DNA of 64,000 nucleotides, taken from contig JAEYOK010000030.1 of the NCBI GenBank assembly GCA_023411795.1, forward strand, positions 1 to 64,000. Reading direction: 5' to 3'. The notes beneath the pieces were generated by a model. The model worked only from the letters and a program-made list of their open reading frames with translations. It searched no databases and had not been told where the DNA came from. Made by a program: the position numbers and the translations under genes. Origin of the DNA: Bacillota bacterium. Its GTDB lineage: Bacteria > Bacillota > Clostridia > DSM-8532. Of the stretch, positions 44,071-53,031 are shown in pieces (positions within the stretch are counted from its first letter, which is position 1; each line of letters starts with the position of its first letter).

Positions 44071-45465
44071 CTAAAATTTAAAATAAATAAATGGATTATA
44101 ACTTGAGTTTCCCAAATACATAATAGAAATTAAATATATTAAGCTAAGGCCAATCCCTGCCGCATAGGGGAAAACACGGTATTTGGATAAAGATATTACC
44201 AGGTTTTTAACTAAGGGAGTGCAGGCCAAAATAGCCACAATTAAGAGAAATGCATTATCATGCAATAACAGTAGGGGATATGTTAAGTCGCCTACTATAC
44301 CTATACCAAAGAGCCGCTTAAAAAACAACAATGCATGGGACAGGTTATCAGTGCGGAAAAATACCCAACCCACCACTGAGGTAAATACTAAATACAAGTG
44401 TTGAAAGAAAGTAGGTAGCTTATTGAGTAGCCTTGAAAGGAAAAGGCGCTCAAAAACTATCAAAAAGCCAAAATATAATCCCCATAGTATGAAGTTCCAG
44501 CTCGCCCCATGCCAAAGGCCTGTTAAGAACCATACAGCAAAAAGATTGCGGTAATTTGCTAATAATGATTTACATCTGCTGCCACCTAAAGGAATGTAGA
44601 CATAATCTTTGAAAAAATTGCCCAGAGAGATATGCCACCTTCGCCAGAATTCTCCTACAGATTTGGATATATAGGGGTAGTTGAAGTTATCATTAACCTC
44701 AAAGCCAAACATTCTTCCAAGGCCTATAGCCATGTCGGAGTAGCCTGAAAAGTCAAAATATATTTGAAGGCTGTAGCTGATAAGTCCGATCCATGCTGAT
44801 AATATCCCAAAGGTACCGCTCTTAAAATTGAAGACAGTGTCAGCTATTAAAGCCAGATTATTAGCCAGGATGATTTTTTTCCCAAGGCCAATAATAAACT
44901 TTTCTACTCCACGGCAAAACATATTGAAAGAGTGGTCTCTGTTGTCAAATTGCAAAGATATTGCGGAGTATTTTACTATAGGTCCTGCCATGAGTTGAGG
45001 GAATAACGAGATATAAAGAGCAAGCTTGATTAAATTCTTTTGTGCCTTTGCATCCCCTCTATATACATCAACAAGATATGTTATTATTTTAAATGTGTAA
45101 AATGAAATTCCTAAAGGCAGTGCAATTTTGGGTACCGGAATACTAAGATGAAGAAAATTATTTGCGTTTGTAATAATAAAGGGCAGATATTTGAAAAGTA
45201 TAATCAGACCCACATTAAATAGTATAGAAACAGTAAGGTAAAGTTTTTTTCGGTTTGAACTACGGTATATTAATAAACCGAAGGTATAATTGATAAGCAT
45301 GGAAACAGGAAGCAGCAATATGTAGGTAGGCTCACCCCATGTATAGAAAAACAAGCTTACTAATAATAGAAAAATGTTTTTAAACCGAATACCTGGTAGT
45401 AGATAATAACCTGTCAACACCAAGGGGAGAAACAGGAAAAGAAACATCAGACTACTGAATAACAT
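44071..45465 (-). CDS. MBOAT family O-acyltransferase (AlgI/DltB-like)
   Basis: This 464-residue polytopic membrane protein has roughly ten to eleven helices. Recognised blocks are QLMAGPIVKYSAI, YFDFSGYSDMAIGLGRMFGFEV, YPYISKSVGEFWRRWHISLGNFFKDYVYIPLGG (read as FWRRWHISLGNFF then YVYIPLGG) and LTGLWHGASWNFILWG, which contains the catalytic His. It should transfer acetyl or other acyl groups across the membrane onto an envelope polymer, with the adjacent DHHW protein completing the transfer. The polymer is not known. AAAGGATT lies before the ATG. Confidence 0.94.
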   Translation of the reverse strand: MLFSSLMFLFLFLPLVLTGYYLLPGIRFKNIFLLLVSLFFYTWGEPTYILLLPVSMLINYTFGLLIYRSSNRKKLYLTVSILFNVGLIILFKYLPFIITNANNFLHLSIPVPKIALPLGISFYTFKIITYLVDVYRGDAKAQKNLIKLALYISLFPQLMAGPIVKYSAISLQFDNRDHSFNMFCRGVEKFIIGLGKKIILANNLALIADTVFNFKSGTFGILSAWIGLISYSLQIYFDFSGYSDMAIGLGRMFGFEVNDNFNYPYISKSVGEFWRRWHISLGNFFKDYVYIPLGGSRCKSLLANYRNLFAVWFLTGLWHGASWNFILWGLYFGFLIVFERLFLSRLLNKLPTFFQHLYLVFTSVVGWVFFRTDNLSHALLFFKRLFGIGIVGDLTYPLLLLHDNAFLLIVAILACTPLVKNLVISLSKYRVFPYAAGIGLSLIYLISIMYLGNSSYNPFIYFKF

Positions 45466-45709
45466 ATATTAATCCTTTCTTCACCTGATTGCAGAAAACG
45501 ATACAAACCGAGTATATTTTACCATAGTATACCTTAATCAACTACTGCTTTCTTTGATTTTAGAGTTTTAATAAGCTATTTTAATGTTGATATTTATAGT
45601 CAGATGGTGCAAGATAATATAAAAATACTACATTGGTAACAGATGCTATAAACATGATATAATTTAAATCTGATGGTATAGGACATAAAGTAAATTGCGA
45701 GGTGTTCAA

Positions 45710-46741
45710 ATGAATGATTGTGGCGAGCTTCTACAAAAGCTCAGCAGTATAAGAGCTGTCACAGGAAGAGAAATTATGGCTGCTGAAAAGATTGCCGATA
45801 TTTTTCGCGAGTACTGTGACGAAGTGAGTGTTGATGCATTCTATAATGTTATTGGTTTTAAAAAAGGACGTGGCCAATATCCCGGTAATGTATTGGTTAC
45901 AGCCCATTATGATGAAATTGGTTTAATTGTAACGGGAATAGAGGAAAGTGGTTTTTTGCGTTTTGCTGCAGCCGGCGGAGTGGATGCAAAAGCTATCGGA
46001 GCAATGGAGGTCATTGTTCACGTCAAGAAGGATCTTTTTGGCGTGATAGGTGCCAAACCGCCACATCTGATACCCGCCGAGGATAAAGATAAAGGTATTA
46101 AGATGGATGAAATGAGAATAGATATCGGCTTGAGCGGTGAAAAAGCGAAAGAGCTTGTTACTGTGGGGGATATGGTTTCTTTTGTGAACCCTGCCCGTGA
46201 GCTTATGAACAACAGGTTGGCAGGAAAAAGCCTGGACAACCGAAGTGGCGTGGCAGCATTAGTTGAAATTCTTAAAGAGCTCCAGAAACTTCACCATGAT
46301 GATAACGTATATGTTGCGGCTACTGTTCAGGAAGAGCTTGGCCTTGTAGGAGCATTTTGTACGACCTACAACATAAAAGCCGATTTAGGAATTGTTATTG
46401 ATGTTTGTCATGGAGATATGCCCGATGCTCCCACTGATGAATCCTTCCCACTAGGGAAGGGACCTGCGGTGGCTGTTGGTCCAGTGCTGAGCAGAAAGCA
46501 TGCTAAAGGTATTATTAAGCTTGCTAAGGAAGAAAATATAGCATATCAGGTGGACCCTGAATCCGGAGATACGGGGACAGAGGCGGCAGCTCATGCCGTT
46601 GCAAGAGAAGGTATTCCTGTAATCCTATTATCAATCCCGGCCAAGTACATGCACACAACGGTTGAAATGGTTTCTGTTGACGATGTAGTAGCCACAGGCA
46701 GGCTTGCAGCACGTTATATAGCGGGGAGGGAAAAAGTATGA
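45710..46741 (+). CDS. M42 family metallopeptidase (first of three)
   Basis: This 343-residue cytosolic aminopeptidase has metal ligands AHYDEIG (His and Asp near 67-69), SLDNRSGV (bridging Asp near 174), QEELG (Glu pair near 206) and KYMHTTVE (His near 312). The ligand set is complete, so it should be an active dinuclear enzyme. M42 enzymes form large tetrahedral assemblies and cleave short peptides. GAGGTG lies before ATG 45710. It overlaps the second M42 gene by 4 bp. Confidence 0.93.
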   Translation: MNDCGELLQKLSSIRAVTGREIMAAEKIADIFREYCDEVSVDAFYNVIGFKKGRGQYPGNVLVTAHYDEIGLIVTGIEESGFLRFAAAGGVDAKAIGAMEVIVHVKKDLFGVIGAKPPHLIPAEDKDKGIKMDEMRIDIGLSGEKAKELVTVGDMVSFVNPARELMNNRLAGKSLDNRSGVAALVEILKELQKLHHDDNVYVAATVQEELGLVGAFCTTYNIKADLGIVIDVCHGDMPDAPTDESFPLGKGPAVAVGPVLSRKHAKGIIKLAKEENIAYQVDPESGDTGTEAAAHAVAREGIPVILLSIPAKYMHTTVEMVSVDDVVATGRLAARYIAGREKV

Positions 46742-47844
46742 AGGATGCCTTAAAAAACTTGAAGAAGCTCACCTCCATTGATGGAGTATCGGGAGACGAA
46801 GCACCGGTTCGGGATTATATAATATCATTGATTAAGGATCATGTAGATGATTACTATGTTGACAATATTGGGAACCTAATAACCTATAAAAAAGGAAATG
46901 GTAACGGCCCTAAAGTAATGCTTGATGCCCATATGGACGAAGTAGGACTTTTAGTTTCAGGAATTAATTCCGACGGTTTGTTGAAATTTCAGACCATCGG
47001 TGGAATTGAAGCCAGAGTGTTAGTAGGAAAACGTGTCAGAGTCGGAGAAAAGGGTGTTCCAGGTGTTATCGGACTGAAGCCGATTCATCTGCAAAGCCCT
47101 AAAGAAAGATCCGGCGCTGTTGAGAAGAAAAGTCTTACTATAGATATCGGAGCAAAAGACAGGGAACAGGCTTTGAGCAATGTTGAAATCGGAGACCGTG
47201 TAGCTTTTGCATATGATCCGGTTGAATTCGGGGATAATAAGCTAATGGCCAAGGCTTTGGATGACAGAGTCGGTTGTGCTGTTCTGGTTGAGCTTTTAAA
47301 GCATAATTATGAGAGTGATGTTTATGGCTGCTTTACTGTTCAGGAGGAAGTTGGCCTAAAGGGTGCCAAGACAGCTTCGTTCCAGGTTATGCCGGATTTA
47401 GCCCTGATTCTTGAGGGCACCACCTGCTATGATGTTCCCGATACCAAGGAGCACAGTATGAGTACCCTCTGTGGAAAAGGTCCGGCTCTTACCATTATGG
47501 ACAGGTCGGTCATTACAGATAAAGATTTTGTGACCCATATTACCGACGTCGCTAAGGTTTACGGAATACCTTACCAGTTTAAAAAGACCATATCGGGTGG
47601 TACAAATGCTGGTAGAATTCAGGTCAACGGTACCGGTGTAAAGGTTGCGGTGATAGCGGTTCCTTGCAGATATATTCATACTCCGGTATCTGTTATGGAT
47701 ATCTCTGATTTTGATAACATGATCAAGCTTGCACAAAAGGTCCTGGAGACTCTTCCAAAAGGGGATGAAAGACTTATTGGAGCGGGAGAATTAAATATGT
47801 CAATAAATCTCTACCGTGAACAAGGAGGAATAGAAAATGTTTGA
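46738..47844 (+). CDS. M42 family metallopeptidase (second of three)
   Basis: This 368-residue enzyme has ligands AHMDEVG near 63, ALDDRVG near 178, QEEVG near 205 and YIHTPVS near 312. The expected Asp after the catalytic Glu pair is replaced by Glu in LILEGTTC, a variation seen in some M42 members. The extra 25 residues at the C-terminus (AGELNMSINLYREQGG) are unique in this trio. Start ATG overlaps the upstream stop (ATGA), and its own end overlaps the third gene by 8 bp, so translation is coupled. Confidence 0.92.
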   Translation: MKDALKNLKKLTSIDGVSGDEAPVRDYIISLIKDHVDDYYVDNIGNLITYKKGNGNGPKVMLDAHMDEVGLLVSGINSDGLLKFQTIGGIEARVLVGKRVRVGEKGVPGVIGLKPIHLQSPKERSGAVEKKSLTIDIGAKDREQALSNVEIGDRVAFAYDPVEFGDNKLMAKALDDRVGCAVLVELLKHNYESDVYGCFTVQEEVGLKGAKTASFQVMPDLALILEGTTCYDVPDTKEHSMSTLCGKGPALTIMDRSVITDKDFVTHITDVAKVYGIPYQFKKTISGGTNAGRIQVNGTGVKVAVIAVPCRYIHTPVSVMDISDFDNMIKLAQKVLETLPKGDERLIGAGELNMSINLYREQGGIENV

Positions 47845-48841
47845 TATTATTAAAAAGCTAACACAAACCTTTGGTCCATCAGGGAATGAGAAGAAAGTCG
47901 CTACAGCAATAATAGAAATGATTAAGGACAAGGTTGATGATATAAGAATAGACCCTATGGGTAACCTTATATGCGTTAAGAAGGGTAAAGGTGGGTCACA
48001 AAGGTTACAAGGGCATGCAAAAAAAATAATGCTGGCAGCACACATGGACGAAATCGGTGTTATTGTTTCATATATTGATGATAAGGGCTTCTTGAGATTC
48101 AGTAATGTCGGAGGGCTTCCACCGCTGGTTATTCTGGGCCAGAGAGTGGTTTTTGAGAACGGAACGGTCGGAGTCATCTGGTATGAGGAAGATATAGATG
48201 ACATGAAAAATGTCAAGCTTGAAAAAATGTATATTGATATTGCTGCAAGTTCAAGGCAGGAAGCTGAAAAGCTTGTTAACTTTGGAGATATGGCTGTTTT
48301 TGTGGCTGATACGATCGAGCAAAATGGCAGGCTGATTTCAAAAGCATTAGATGACAGGATCGGTTGTGCTATTCTGGTTCAGCTGGCATTGAATGCTCCT
48401 GAGACAGAGAATGAGATATACTATGTATTTACGACTCAGGAAGAGGTTGGCCTTAGAGGTGCTAGAACCGCAGCTTTCGGCATTTTGCCGGACATGGCTC
48501 TTGCAATTGACGTTTGTGATACCGGGGATACTCCTAGCTGTCATCCAATGTCTGTGCGAATGGGAGATGGGCCTACTGTCAAGATTAAGGACAGAAGTGT
48601 TATATCGCACCCTGAGGTAAAAGACAGATTAATAAATGGGGCTAAAAAATATAACATTCCATACCAAATGGAAATAATGATACATGGAGGTACCGATGCC
48701 GGAAGTATACATATCACGGCAGGCGGTATACCTTCGGGAGGGGTTTCAATACCTACCAGATATGTGCATGACACTTCAGAAATCGTTGACATGAATGATG
48801 TGGAAAATGCCGTCAAATTGTTGGAAGCCTTTGTTAGATAG
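47837..48841 (+). CDS. M42 family metallopeptidase (third of three)
   Basis: This 334-residue enzyme has ligands AHMDEIG near 70, ALDDRIG near 172, QEEVG near 199, IDVCDTG near 219 and YVHDTSE near 308. All metal-binding residues are present. The three genes share about the same organisation but differ in sequence, so they are old paralogues and may build hetero-oligomeric or functionally distinct complexes. It starts inside the end of the second gene, behind a CAAGGAGG site. Confidence 0.93.
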   Translation: MFDIIKKLTQTFGPSGNEKKVATAIIEMIKDKVDDIRIDPMGNLICVKKGKGGSQRLQGHAKKIMLAAHMDEIGVIVSYIDDKGFLRFSNVGGLPPLVILGQRVVFENGTVGVIWYEEDIDDMKNVKLEKMYIDIAASSRQEAEKLVNFGDMAVFVADTIEQNGRLISKALDDRIGCAILVQLALNAPETENEIYYVFTTQEEVGLRGARTAAFGILPDMALAIDVCDTGDTPSCHPMSVRMGDGPTVKIKDRSVISHPEVKDRLINGAKKYNIPYQMEIMIHGGTDAGSIHITAGGIPSGGVSIPTRYVHDTSEIVDMNDVENAVKLLEAFVR

Positions 48842-48949
48842 TCAAAAAAGCCTTATAATCGGTGTTTGCCTATTATTACTAATCGGGTGCTTATAATAAA
48901 ATCATTGAAAAAGTCAGATAATAAATGAATGAAAGGAGGACTATCATTC

Positions 48950-49420
48950 ATGAGTATATTTGACAATATGATGAACAATAAGTACCCGAAGCAGACATCT
49001 GATAAAAAGGATTCAAAGCAATCAAGCCGTTATCCAGAAGAAACTCCGGAAGATGTTAAAGACAAGCAATCCTTTAAGGAAGAGTTTTCGGATGATTTAG
49101 TGAGCGATGTATCACAATACGGAATCCAATCTTATTCCAAAGCAGGAGTAACCTTTGAAAAGCTTTCTGATACTCAGGGTAGAATCAGTTATTCCGGATT
49201 GTTGGCAAAATGCGGGGCACAGGAAGTATATGGTGTGTTCGGTTTTGGCAGTAACCAGAATTGGGAGGCTGTATCAACCATGGACTTTAATAAAGAGGGA
49301 GAAGGCGTATTCCAAGCCATTATTCCTGTTGAACAAGGTAAGAATATCAATATTGCCTTTAAAGATTCTGCAGAGAATTGGGATAATAATTCAGGTATGA
49401 ATTATACATTCGTAAATTAA
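48950..49420 (+). CDS. Cytosolic CBM25 (starch/glycogen-binding) protein
   Basis: This 156-residue protein has an N-terminal disordered Lys/Ser/Glu-rich region (about 1-65) and a C-terminal carbohydrate-binding module of family 25 type (about 70-156): ISYSGLLAKCGAQEVYGVFG, NWEAVSTMDF, EGVFQAIIPVE and NIAFKDSAENWDNNSGMNY. There is no signal peptide, so it probably binds glycogen in the cytosol. Glycogen synthase follows about 570 bases downstream on the same strand, behind a terminator. AAAGGAGG lies before ATG 48950. An alternative ATG at 48929 would start inside the ribosome binding site. Confidence 0.78.
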   Translation: MSIFDNMMNNKYPKQTSDKKDSKQSSRYPEETPEDVKDKQSFKEEFSDDLVSDVSQYGIQSYSKAGVTFEKLSDTQGRISYSGLLAKCGAQEVYGVFGFGSNQNWEAVSTMDFNKEGEGVFQAIIPVEQGKNINIAFKDSAENWDNNSGMNYTFVN

Positions 49421-49434
49421 AAGTACACAGAGAT

Positions 49435-49475
49435 AAAGGGGGTAACCTATCAGAATGCAGGGTTGCCCCCCTTTT
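49435..49475 (+). terminator. Rho-independent terminator after the CBM25 gene
   Basis: AAAGGGGGTAACC (49435-49447) pairs with GGTTGCCCCCCTTT (49461-49474), followed by T and then AACAG. One extra base makes a small bulge. Confidence 0.8.
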
Positions 49476-49518
49476 AACAGCCTACTGGAACTGCGCGATG
49501 CTACCAACCACAATATAG

Positions 49519-49692
49519 CTACAACTTACTTCCATCATTGACCCAATCCCTTGCCTCTTCTACACATTCGTCAGAGGCAATAGGAACTTGACCTTCAGAG
49601 ATGTCGCTAGTGTCGCTCATATCTGTGGCAGCGTTGCTAATAAAGGTTTTAAGCTGATTAGGATTGATTTTTTGCTTATTTGGATCCTTCAC
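49519..49692 (-). CDS. Small DUF3787-like protein (possible spore surface protein)
   Basis: This 57-residue protein starts at GTG 49692 with GGGAGG 8 bases upstream. Its C-terminus, SDECVEEARDWVNDGSKL, matches the end of the DUF3787 protein at 10946 (SELQVDNAKEYVDSNEK) in the pattern S-E/D-x-x-V-D/E-x-A-K/R-E/D-Y/W-V-D/N. The N-terminal half differs (NPNQLKTFISNAATDMSDTSD). Soluble and acidic. I place it in the same superfamily with moderate confidence only. Confidence 0.55.
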   Translation of the reverse strand: MKDPNKQKINPNQLKTFISNAATDMSDTSDISEGQVPIASDECVEEARDWVNDGSKL

Positions 49693-49872
49693 ATGTACCG
49701 CCTCCCGTACTTTTATTTTATGGTTTATATACACTATTATACTATTTTTTTGCTTCATATAATTAATTTATTCACGTGGCTCTGTTGGTGCTTAATCTGG
49801 TGGTAGTCACATATGCAGTATGGTATAATATGATCAAATTAACAATATACGATGATGTGCATGATTTGATTT

Positions 49873-49968
49873 ATGAGTAATAGGGACGGTGACTTTTACT
49901 CAAGTGGTGCATAGGCGAATTAATTCACATAAATCAATGAGTAAAAGTCACCGTCCCCTTTACTCATA
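49873..49968. repeat. REP-like palindromic element 2 (same family as 37657)
   Basis: Arms 49873-49902 and 49939-49968 are inverse copies with two mismatches around a 36-nt spacer. Each arm is again an 8-bp stem with a 13-nt loop: in the right arm, TGAGTAAA / loop AGTCACCGTCCCC / TTTACTCA. The stem bases differ completely from element 1 (GAACACAG), but the loop core GGGACGGT and all lengths are kept. It ends 25 bases before the glgA start. Confidence 0.8.
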
Positions 49969-49993
49969 ATCTTTAGACGAAAGGAATTATGCC

Positions 49994-51451
49994 ATGAATA
50001 AGATCAAAGTGTGGTTAGCAGCATCTGAAGTGGCACCATTTATAAAAACAGGGGGGCTGGCCGATGTGGCAGGCTCTCTACCTAAAGCCTTAAAAGAGCT
50101 GGATGTCGATATAAGAGTTGTTTTACCAAAATACAGCCAGATTGATGAAAAATTTGTTTCGCAGATGGAATTCGTAGGTAGCTGCCAGATTGATTTAACC
50201 TGGAGAAAGCAATACTGCGGAGTTTTTAAATATGACTTTGACGGTGTAACTTACTACTTTATAGACAATGAGTATTACTTCTTTAGAGAAGGACTATATG
50301 GCTTATATGATGATGGCGAAAGGTTCTCCTTCTTTTGCAAAGCTATTTTGGAGGTCCTGCCTCTAATAGGCTTTAAACCTGATATCATTCATCTTAATGA
50401 CTGGCAGACCGGCATGGTGAGCTTGCTTCTTGACGCCCATTATAGAGGCCGTGAAGGCGGATATTTCAAAAAGATGCATACTCTTTTCACAATACATAAC
50501 TTGAAATATCAAGGGGTCTTCCCGAAGAGCATCTTATCCGATCTTTTAGGACTTGACTGGAAGTATTTCCATGTTGATGGGGTTGAATTTTTTGACAATA
50601 TAAACTTCCTAAAAGCGGCTCTTTCCTATTCCTCGGTACTTAGTACTGTAAGCCGCACATATGCGGAAGAAATTAAATATGATTTTTTTGGAGAGAATCT
50701 TCAGGATATTATAAGACGCCGTTCCATTGATATGCATGGGATTGTTAACGGTATAGATTTTGATATAAACAATCCGGAAACTGATAACAGACTTTATGTC
50801 AATTTCAGCAAAGATGACTTATCGGGTAAGTATGAGAACAAGAGAAGGCTCCAGCAGGATTTGGGTCTGGATGTCACCTCAGATATTCCAATCATATCGC
50901 TTATATCAAGATTTGTGGACCAAAAGGGACTTGATCTTATCGAACATATATTTTCCGAGCTTATGGACATGGGGATACAGTTTGTGGTTTTGGGAACAGG
51001 GGAAAAGCGTTATGAGAATTTCCTTTCATATGCTCAGAGTAAATATCCCGGTAAGGTATCAGCCAATATAAAATATGATGCCGTATTGGCACAGCGTATA
51101 TATGCTGCAAGTGATATGTATCTTATGCCTTCTTTATATGAGCCTTGTGGCCTTTCTCAGATTTTTGCTATGAGGTATGGCACTGTACCTATCGTAAGGG
51201 AAACAGGGGGACTAAAGGATACTGTAGTACCCTATAACGTGTTTACAAAAGAGGGAACAGGATTCACCTTTTCAAATTATAATGCTCATGAGATGAAAGA
51301 TGCAGTGGCCCGGTCTTTAGAGATATATCGAAACAAAGAAGAATGGGAAAAACTGGTCAAAAGGTGTATGGACCAAGATTTTTCCTGGGAGAACTCAGCA
51401 AGGGAATATAAAAACCTTTACAGAAATATGTTGCTAAGATTTAACCACTAA
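49994..51451 (+). CDS. glgA: Glycogen synthase (ADP-glucose type)
   Basis: This 485-residue GT5 enzyme begins with the sugar-nucleotide motif KTGGLADVAGSLPKAL (about 18-33). Further landmarks are DIIHLNDWQTG (about 129), TIHNLKYQG (about 164), SRFVDQKGLDL, and YEPCGLSQIFAMRYGT (about 378) with the catalytic Glu. It adds glucose from ADP-glucose to glycogen in the cytosol. No other glg gene adjoins it; glgP lies 4.5 kb away. AAAGGAATT before ATG 49994. Confidence 0.97.
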   Translation: MNKIKVWLAASEVAPFIKTGGLADVAGSLPKALKELDVDIRVVLPKYSQIDEKFVSQMEFVGSCQIDLTWRKQYCGVFKYDFDGVTYYFIDNEYYFFREGLYGLYDDGERFSFFCKAILEVLPLIGFKPDIIHLNDWQTGMVSLLLDAHYRGREGGYFKKMHTLFTIHNLKYQGVFPKSILSDLLGLDWKYFHVDGVEFFDNINFLKAALSYSSVLSTVSRTYAEEIKYDFFGENLQDIIRRRSIDMHGIVNGIDFDINNPETDNRLYVNFSKDDLSGKYENKRRLQQDLGLDVTSDIPIISLISRFVDQKGLDLIEHIFSELMDMGIQFVVLGTGEKRYENFLSYAQSKYPGKVSANIKYDAVLAQRIYAASDMYLMPSLYEPCGLSQIFAMRYGTVPIVRETGGLKDTVVPYNVFTKEGTGFTFSNYNAHEMKDAVARSLEIYRNKEEWEKLVKRCMDQDFSWENSAREYKNLYRNMLLRFNH

Positions 51452-51517
51452 CATTGTGTCACCCCAGCGGCATTGTGCATAAGATGAATAAGGCCGAATC
51501 ATGATGGGGTGTTAATT

Positions 51518-51688
51518 ATGGGTGATTGTAGAGATTGTGGATGTGGAGGCGGAGGCTTTTTCGGTGGCGGCGACAATATATGGTGGATAATTATTATAGT
51601 CGTTCTTGTGATTTGCTTCTGTCCCGGTATATTTGACGGACGCGGCGGCGGATGTAACAAATGTTGTGACAATAACAACTGCTGCTAA
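51518..51688 (+). CDS. Small Cys/Gly-rich single-helix membrane protein
   Basis: This 56-residue product starts MGDCRDCGCGGGGFFGGGD, continues with one hydrophobic helix (NIWWIIIIVVLVICF, about 20-34) and ends with a second Cys-rich tail (CNKCCDNNNCC). Eleven or so cysteines flank one membrane helix. It resembles small high-cysteine, sporulation-type proteins (YjcZ-like or the so-called HCB proteins) of Clostridia, judged by composition only. ATGGGGTG precedes the ATG. It lies 66 bp after glgA. Confidence 0.6.
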   Translation: MGDCRDCGCGGGGFFGGGDNIWWIIIIVVLVICFCPGIFDGRGGGCNKCCDNNNCC

Positions 51689-51751
51689 AAGTCAAGATAC
51701 TAAATAAGATGGAATAATGAATTCGCGCTTCATTAGAGGTGCTAATTCACA

Positions 51752-51788
51752 TGAAGTGTAACCTTATCAGGTTGCACTTCACTTGTTT
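51752..51788. terminator. Hairpin terminator between the Cys-rich gene and the ThrE genes
   Basis: TGAAGTGTAACC (51752-51763) pairs with GGTTGCACTTCA (51770-51781), with one mismatch and a 6-nt loop. It lies between convergent genes and may serve both strands. Confidence 0.6.
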
Positions 51789-51817
51789 ATTAATATACGC
51801 AGGATATTTTATAGTAT

Positions 51818-52264
51818 TTATTGTTTATTTCTTATCTTTCCTACAAATCTAAAAACTGCTGAAACAATCATTATCCCAAATGCAATGGTGAAAGCTTTTA
51901 AAATAGTATTAATTGCATATCCAGAGGCCTCTTGCATGTTGTTGGCGACCAGACTTTGCATGGTCTGATATGCTGAAACTCCAGGAACCAGAGGAACGAT
52001 TCCGGGAACGCAGAAGACCGTGGCAGGAGCTTTCTTGTATTTAGCCATAAGCTCACTGTAAATTCCTACAAAAACTGTTCCGACAAAAATCTGAACAACA
52101 CTTAGCGAACTTGACAGAGGATTAACCAAAAGAGCAATGCAATAACCCAAGGCTCCTCCTAATCCTGCCCAATGTAGTAGACGTTTTTCTATATTTAGCA
52201 CCATGGCAGGAGCTATACTTCCTATAAATGCCAAAGCAAATGACTTAGCAAATATAATAATCAT
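51818..52264 (-). CDS. Threonine/serine exporter, ThrE C-terminal-domain protein (DUF3815 type)
   Basis: This 148-residue protein has four or five membrane helices and the motif FCVPGIVPLVPGVSAYQTMQ (about 78-97) of the C-terminal half of the ThrE exporter family. It lies just downstream of, and overlaps by 4 bp, the gene for the N-terminal half, so the two-chain exporter is made from one operon. Likely role: efflux of threonine or serine. ATG 52264 has GGAGG 6 bases upstream. Confidence 0.9.
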   Translation of the reverse strand: MIIIFAKSFALAFIGSIAPAMVLNIEKRLLHWAGLGGALGYCIALLVNPLSSSLSVVQIFVGTVFVGIYSELMAKYKKAPATVFCVPGIVPLVPGVSAYQTMQSLVANNMQEASGYAINTILKAFTIAFGIMIVSAVFRFVGKIRNKQ

Positions 52265-53019
52265 AACGGACCTCCTATAAACCATAGTGTCAAGCCGATT
52301 CCGGTTCCCGCAGCAATGACAGCGACAACCATAAGAGCCTCTCCCATTCGGGCAAGCCCGCTTACTATGTCTCCATGGAGGAGATCTCGTATTCCGTTAG
52401 TTAATGCAATACCCGGAAGCATATTAATTACCGCGCCTATAATTATTACATAAGGATTAATCTGAGGCGTGACGAAGGTAATAAGCCAGCTTAAAATTCC
52501 TGCCACAAATCCGCTCACAAAATATTCTATAAACGGAAAACTGCTGCTTTTGGAAAAAACAAGGCGTATTAGTCCGAGGATGGCTCCTATTGGCAATACG
52601 AATAAAGCATCAACTACACTTCCGCCAAAGAGCATAACATAAACAAAAGCTGTAAGGGCATAGCAAGTTATTAAAGCTACATTGGAGAATGATTTTAACT
52701 CAGATATTCTGTTTAAATCCCTGAGCACCTCTTCATATTCAGGAGTTTCCCTCGCTATTTTCCTTGATAGCTCGTTAACGGAAGAAATTCTGGAAAGGTC
52801 AACTGTTCTTGACGGGATTCTTTTGCAAATTGTTGAGACACCGTTTATACCCTCCACACTAACAATTATTCCTGTGGGAAGAGCAAAAGCCTCACAAGCC
52901 AAACCGTAGCTTTTGCATATTCTGGTGATAGTATCTTCTACCCGATATGTTTCGGCACCGTATCTCAGTAGTGTTGTGCCTGCTTTTATCGCAATATCAA
53001 GTATTTTTTCCTGATCCAT
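52261..53019 (-). CDS. Threonine/serine exporter, ThrE N-terminal-domain protein (DUF1212 type)
   Basis: This 252-residue protein has a cytosolic N-terminal domain with YGAETYRVEDTITRICKSYGL (read as YGAETYRVEDTI, about 20-31) followed by five membrane helices (about 118-250) with PGIALTNGIRDLLHGD between the last ones. This is the larger half of the split ThrE exporter. It is followed by the C-terminal half gene (ATGA overlap). Confidence 0.91.
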   Translation of the reverse strand: MDQEKILDIAIKAGTTLLRYGAETYRVEDTITRICKSYGLACEAFALPTGIIVSVEGINGVSTICKRIPSRTVDLSRISSVNELSRKIARETPEYEEVLRDLNRISELKSFSNVALITCYALTAFVYVMLFGGSVVDALFVLPIGAILGLIRLVFSKSSSFPFIEYFVSGFVAGILSWLITFVTPQINPYVIIIGAVINMLPGIALTNGIRDLLHGDIVSGLARMGEALMVVAVIAAGTGIGLTLWFIGGPL

Positions 53020-53031
53020 AGTTTTACCTTC

